This document shows positions 5,572-8,663 of a DNA stretch of 8,663 nucleotides, piece by piece. Below the pieces are notes generated by a model. The model saw nothing but the letters and a program-made list of their open reading frames with translations, was not told the origin of the DNA and did not search any database. Each line of letters starts with the position of its first letter. Positions within the stretch are counted from its first letter, which is position 1. This stretch comes from Chloroflexota bacterium (GTDB lineage Bacteria; Chloroflexota; Dehalococcoidia; SAR202; UBA11138). The position numbers and the translations under genes were made by a program. The stretch lies in NCBI GenBank assembly GCA_002710885.1, contig PAIW01000013.1, positions 1-8,663 of the forward strand. Direction: 5' to 3'.

Positions 5572-5683
5572 AGCACTTGCTAAGAATGCGGACCTTTTAG
5601 CCACACAGCTGTCTGAGCTACCCTCCCGGACTCGCGGTCAGCTTTCGAGTCTGACGAGAAGGTTGCTACTCCCTGTTCGATAT

Positions 5684-5977
5684 GCCGCTGAACGATTGCT
5701 CGTCTCTCAGCCTGTGCTAGATCCGCTTTGCCGTGTGACGCTGCTTTTTCGGAATCTTCAGGTAGTCTTGGAGGATCTGATCTATGACATTCTCGCAAAG
5801 GCCTAGCTTGGGAGTGCGTGGTGGTTCGCTCCGTTGATACCCTGGAGGCGTTGAGTGTTCGGGCATCTTGCGAACGATGTCCCGATGCAACCCGAACACC
5901 GTGGCAGCTCCACGAATGCTCGTCCCTTCGATGTGGCGGGCTCGGGGAACCCGGCTATACAACTCCACTTTGTGCAT
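5684..5977 (-). pseudogene. istA: IS21-family transposase (IstA) N-terminal remnant with an internal stop
   Basis: About 98 codons match the start of IS21-family IstA. The opening MHKVELYSRV is followed by the helix-turn-helix region SIRGAATVFGLHRDIVRKM (20-38), the PPGYQRS linker (44-50), and IDQILQDYLKIPKKQRHTAKRI (65-86). Codon 87 is TAG where the family has an aromatic residue, and the frame then resumes the family pattern with HRLRDEQSFSG before similarity stops at about 5684. The remaining roughly 400 residues, including the DDE catalytic core, and the helper ATPase IstB are absent, so it cannot transpose. The ATG at 5977 is preceded by AAGGCGGAAGGG, a leftover ribosome-binding site. 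From 5503 to 5683 I see no further transposase similarity in any minus-strand frame. Confidence 0.87.
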
Positions 5978-6030
5978 CCCTTCCGCCTTATCTCAGATAA
6001 GAGAACAATGCTCTCGAGTGAAGGTTAGTG

Positions 6031-6053
6031 GTGGCCCACTTTGCAACTGCCAC
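6031..6053. mobile_element. Possible left end of the IS21 remnant
   Basis: About 55 nt upstream of the IstA start, GTGGC (6031-6035) and GCCAC (6049-6053) form an inverted pair around CCCACTTTGCAACT. Ends of IS21-family elements are expected at this distance and often carry GGCCAC-like repeated motifs, but no second copy was found nearby, so this is tentative. The rest of 5978-6190 shows no gene. Confidence 0.3.
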
Positions 6054-6190
6054 GGGCGGTCTTCATCATCACTTAACAGAGACATTATATCTTCGCCGTT
6101 TCCAGTAAATACTGTTCAGCTTGACCCGAGCTTTGCGCAAGGGAGGCTGGGCCCGGTCTCATGCTGGGTTTGGTAAGTAACTGATGGGTA

Positions 6191-7009
6191 TTATGCTTCG
6201 ACTGTTGGCACTTGGCCTGCGTTAACCTGAGCCATGATCTGCTCGATTTCTACCTGATTCGGGCCGACGAACGGGTCTGCCGACGGCAGTTGGGCCATCG
6301 TCTTCAAAAACTGGTCCAACATACCGAACGCGGGAGCCAGGTGCGCGCTGAGTATGGCCTGAGGGTTCATCTCCTTTACCACATTCAATACGCTGCCCAG
6401 TTTTTTCTCATCCGCCAAATGCACCCAAGGGTGGTTGCCCTTGTTGAACATTCCAAACCCTTCCAAAAGAGCATCGCTGGGAACATCTTGAGCGTTGGGC
6501 ATAGGTTCTGGAACGAATGCCCCGAAGCAGTCGGAACTGAAAAACGCGTCGCTTTTAGGGTCGTACAAGCCCATTGTGGCTGGCGAGTCGAACAATGGCG
6601 GCCTTACGGCGTGCAAAACCCGATCTCCCACGTCCAGAGTCTCTCCAGGGTTCACCAGATGCACCATGTCTAATTTGATGTTCCAGAAGGTCTCCATGCG
6701 GGCGACGCCGATGATATTGGTGACGATTTTTGCCTTCGGCGCGCGTGCCAGCACTGCTTCCAGGTTGCCGATGTGGTCGGCATCATCGTGCGTAATCCAT
6801 ATCCATTGGATTTCACTGGGATCAATTATCGACTCCAGTGCGCTCATGTACTCGTCGGCCTCAATGCCCATTCCTGTGTCAACAAGCACCGGTTGTTGAG
6901 ATTTGAGGACAAAGGCGTTGATTCCAAGATATCCGTGGCCGGGTATTGGCAATGGCAGGTGGGAGGGCAGAACAGTGATGTCTGAGTTAACCTGAATGGG
7001 TTTGTCCAT
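6191..7009 (-). CDS. MBL-fold metallo-hydrolase, flavodiiron/ODP-like branch
   Basis: A 272-residue metallo-beta-lactamase-fold protein. It has VLVDTGMG (41-48), the metal motif THDDADHIGN (73-82), D141 in LFDSPATMGLYDP, D160 in FFSSDCFGAF, and H223 in LSAHLAP. The signature reads H-x-D-x-D-H rather than H-x-H-x-D-H, and the fourth ligand, usually His, appears to be Asp141. This pattern and the SSDCFG block resemble the oxygen-reducing domain of flavodiiron proteins (H-x-E-x-D-H), but no flavodoxin domain is attached. It is cytosolic; whether it hydrolyses an ester or lactone, or is a di-iron oxidoreductase, is open. AGGAGA sits 7 nt before the ATG, inside a potential hairpin. It follows the MFS gene by 117 nt on the same strand, so it may have its own promoter or share the upstream transcript. 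Confidence 0.9.
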   Translation of the reverse strand: MDKPIQVNSDITVLPSHLPLPIPGHGYLGINAFVLKSQQPVLVDTGMGIEADEYMSALESIIDPSEIQWIWITHDDADHIGNLEAVLARAPKAKIVTNIIGVARMETFWNIKLDMVHLVNPGETLDVGDRVLHAVRPPLFDSPATMGLYDPKSDAFFSSDCFGAFVPEPMPNAQDVPSDALLEGFGMFNKGNHPWVHLADEKKLGSVLNVVKEMNPQAILSAHLAPAFGMLDQFLKTMAQLPSADPFVGPNQVEIEQIMAQVNAGQVPTVEA

Positions 7010-7013
7010 GCGG

Positions 7014-7052
7014 GGGTCTCCTGGGGAGTTTGAATGAGATATTTCGAGACCC
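7014..7052 (-). promoter_or_regulatory. Leader inverted repeat overlapping the MBL gene's Shine-Dalgarno
   Basis: In the minus-strand transcript GGGTCTC (7052-7046) can pair with GAGACCC (7020-7014), whose first bases belong to the AGGAGA ribosome-binding site. The intervening 25 nt also contain CTCC, able to form a small alternative hairpin, CTCC-CCA-GGAG, with the same site. Either fold would hide the start region. Confidence 0.4.
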
Positions 7053-7126
7053 GGGTATTGTACATCAGCCCGGACATGGTTCCCATTTCAAAACCACGAG
7101 AGATTGATATGCACAGAATCCGATCT

Positions 7127-8380
7127 CTAACGTGGACTGGGTTCTCTTGAAACCCAGACAGTCACCGCACCCACGAGATACGCGCATATTATGGCGATGA
7201 AGGCCGGTTGGTAAGTCAGGGATACGTCGGACCAGTACCCGATCAGAACAGGGCCGAGACCGGTTCCGACGATCGTTATGGGGTAGCCTACGCCTCGGAT
7301 TGCGCCGATGTGCGATTTGCCGAAGTATTTGGCCCACAGGAACTCGCTCAGCGGAATCGTGCCTCCAAAACCGAATCCGTAGAGCAGGAAACCTGATAAC
7401 AAGACTGGCACCTGTCCCGTCGTCGCGGCGATCAGCATCAGCACGACGCCTGTGGCTGAAAGCGAATAAGCTGCTATCACTAGCAATCGAGGTTCGACTC
7501 GTTGAAGGCCATATCCCCAAACAACTTTGGAAGCCAGGTTGCCGAAACCGTTAACCGCCAGGGCTGTCGCGGCCATGCTTCTGGAAAATCCGACCTCTGT
7601 GGCAAAGGGTATGGCGTGCACTAGCACCGATGTTAGAGCCGTCTGGTTCAAACCGAATCCGACGATCAGAAGCCAGAACCCCCTGGTGCGGACCGCTTCG
7701 GCTCTGGTGAAGGAGCGTGCCTCTGCTGCCACTGACGCAGCGCCCGCGCTAGATGAAGACACTTCAGTGTCACCATCTGGCGACAGCCCATAGTCCTCGG
7801 GGGTTCTACGCATAACAAAAGCGATGGGGATTACTACGATGAGAACGAAAACCGCTAGGACGCTATACCCAGTTCGCCAACCGTAACTGTCTACGATAGT
7901 GGTCATCACAAACGGGGCGATCAAACCTGACAGCGAGATTCCGATTGAGCCTATCGCCAACGCCCATCCGCGCCTTCTGATGAACCATTTGCTCAGCGTG
8001 GCATTGACCACAAGCGGGCTAAACAAGTTCCAGCCGACCAATCCGGCGGCAACGTAAATGGCCAGAAACACGACGAGACTAGACTGGCGCCCCAACAGAA
8101 GCAAACATGCCGCGCTCACGACTGCTCCGACCAGCATCAGCGGGCGGGGACCTTTTGAGTCAACGATGTTGCCTGCGATAATGCCGGTCATCGCGCCCGC
8201 GCCCACGGCGAGTGATGATCCCAAAGTGAACTGCCAGACCTTCCAGCCTAGGTCATCAATGACCGGCCTCATGAATACGCCAACAATGGCCTGGCTCACG
8301 CTCATGAAGGCGAACTGGCACAGTATCGCGCCTCCGACTATCCACCAGCCGTAGTAAAGTCGGGTCATCGAGGGTTTCAT
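7127..8380 (-). CDS. MFS transporter, monocarboxylate/oxalate-formate antiporter-like
   Basis: A 417-residue major facilitator permease with about 12 hydrophobic segments. TM1 follows RLYYGWWIV (7-15). The loop 2-3 motif is GNIVDSKGPRP (70-80), and KWFIRRRGWALAIGSIGISLSG (131-152) spans loop 4-5. MRRTPEDYGLSPDG (190-203) begins the central cytoplasmic loop and is characteristic of the group that includes oxalate/formate and monocarboxylate carriers. It probably imports a small organic acid into the cytoplasm. The reading frame is open to 8473, but the ATG at 8380 is preferred: it lies 35 nt after the RraA stop and just ahead of TM1, while an earlier start would add a charged tail overlapping the RraA gene. 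No strong ribosome-binding site is seen; translational coupling is possible. It sits between the RraA and MBL genes on one strand. Confidence 0.92.
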   Translation of the reverse strand: MKPSMTRLYYGWWIVGGAILCQFAFMSVSQAIVGVFMRPVIDDLGWKVWQFTLGSSLAVGAGAMTGIIAGNIVDSKGPRPLMLVGAVVSAACLLLLGRQSSLVVFLAIYVAAGLVGWNLFSPLVVNATLSKWFIRRRGWALAIGSIGISLSGLIAPFVMTTIVDSYGWRTGYSVLAVFVLIVVIPIAFVMRRTPEDYGLSPDGDTEVSSSSAGAASVAAEARSFTRAEAVRTRGFWLLIVGFGLNQTALTSVLVHAIPFATEVGFSRSMAATALAVNGFGNLASKVVWGYGLQRVEPRLLVIAAYSLSATGVVLMLIAATTGQVPVLLSGFLLYGFGFGGTIPLSEFLWAKYFGKSHIGAIRGVGYPITIVGTGLGPVLIGYWSDVSLTYQPAFIAIICAYLVGAVTVWVSREPSPR

Positions 8381-8415
8381 AGTCTGGAGACCGAATCTAT
8401 CAGGCCGGACAATGG

Positions 8416-8663
8416 CTACTCGCCGCGCTCGCGCTTCCAGTTCTCGAAGTCTTCTTCGATTTGGGGTGACCATTGCATGTCGATCTCGCCGGAGTTGTAT
8501 TTGCCCTCCCGCAGGCTCTGGTGGCCGAACACGTCCCGAAGGCGGACGTTCTCCGAGGACACCACAACCTCTTCGGCCAGATGCGGAGGAATGAAGATTA
8601 TGCCGCCTCGCGCTCCCAGGACGATGTCTCCGGGCATAGCGGTGGCCTGGCCCATACGGGCAG
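8416..8663 (-). CDS. RraA-family protein (aldolase/decarboxylase-like), C-terminal part
   Basis: This is the last 82 or so residues of an RraA-like protein; the gene enters from beyond the window edge. MPGDIVLGARGGIIFIPP is the conserved late beta-strand pair of the family (usually PGDI-DGVVVVPP). It is followed by the HLAEEVV helix and a long tail, RLRDVFGHQSLREGKYNSGEID, a form common in the 4-hydroxy-4-methyl-2-oxoglutarate aldolase-like branch. Those enzymes cleave or decarboxylate 4-hydroxy-2-oxo acids or oxaloacetate; the active-site GxxRD segment lies outside the window, so activity cannot be confirmed. An RNase E inhibitor role, known for E. coli RraA, is less likely beside a carboxylate permease. 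It is the first visible gene of the minus-strand RraA-MFS-MBL run. The frame continues past 8655, so the ATG there is internal. Confidence 0.88.
   Translation of the reverse strand, partial: ARMGQATAMPGDIVLGARGGIIFIPPHLAEEVVVSSENVRLRDVFGHQSLREGKYNSGEIDMQWSPQIEEDFENWKRERGE

Noticed and set aside
5573..5632. tRNA-like string on the minus strand (GGGAGGGTAGCTCAG and a later CTCGAAC)
   Set aside because: The D-arm resemblance is only local. I could not form an acceptor stem, an anticodon stem or a standard TPsiC arm.
7099..7128. AGAGAT/ATCTCT inverted repeat at the end of the MFS gene
   Set aside because: Only 6 bp with an 18-nt spacer and no U-tract; likely chance.

Overview
The window looks like a piece of a chemoorganotrophic bacterial chromosome. 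The most likely source is the SAR202/Dehalococcoidia side of the Chloroflexota. That is an inference from gene content: an F420-type LLM flavin oxidoreductase, an FMN alpha-hydroxy-acid oxidase, a peptidyl-amidoglycolate-lyase-like NHL protein, a DUF3830 protein, an RraA-family protein and a DUF5679 mini zinc ribbon. No rRNA, tRNA, CRISPR array or intact mobile element was found. Base composition is moderately GC-rich, apart from an AT-rich patch near 5090-5210.

Layout. (1) 1-1415, minus strand: the LLM flavin oxidoreductase (573-1415) is followed 41 nt later by the N-terminal 177 residues of an FMN alpha-hydroxy-acid oxidase (1-531, cut by the window edge). (2) 1416-1697: a divergent intergenic region with four TCAGG repeats and weak promoter candidates in both directions. 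(3) 1698-2567, plus strand: an NHL propeller protein resembling the lyase domain of peptide-amidating enzymes. (4) 2622-3517, minus strand: a DUF3830 cyclophilin-like protein, then an agmatinase/arginase-family gene that has lost its middle. (5) 3688-4965, plus strand: a 70-residue protein with an Ada-type zinc site, followed 39 nt later by an amidohydrolase-2 lactonase/hydrolase. A perfect inverted repeat lies just ahead of the pair. (6) 4966-6190: a gene-poor stretch holding the DUF5679 gene (5359-5502) and a decayed IS21-family transposase N-terminus (5684-5977). (7) 6191-8663, minus strand: an RraA-family protein (partial), an MFS permease and a metallo-beta-lactamase-fold hydrolase, reading in that order.

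How the genes may work together. The intact enzymes fit uptake and stepwise oxidation or hydrolysis of small carboxylates: the MFS permease for uptake, the amidohydrolase and MBL hydrolase for ring or ester opening, the alpha-hydroxy-acid oxidase and LLM flavoenzyme for oxidation, and the RraA-like aldolase/decarboxylase for release of central metabolites. No single pathway can be read with confidence. The gene order looks like an accessory catabolic region undergoing turnover, with two broken genes and frequent strand switches. I did not find a clearly new multi-gene system. The most noteworthy items are the standalone Ada-site protein paired with an amidohydrolase under a hairpin, the internally deleted ureohydrolase, active-site departures in three enzymes, and the small zinc-ribbon gene in the gene-poor stretch.
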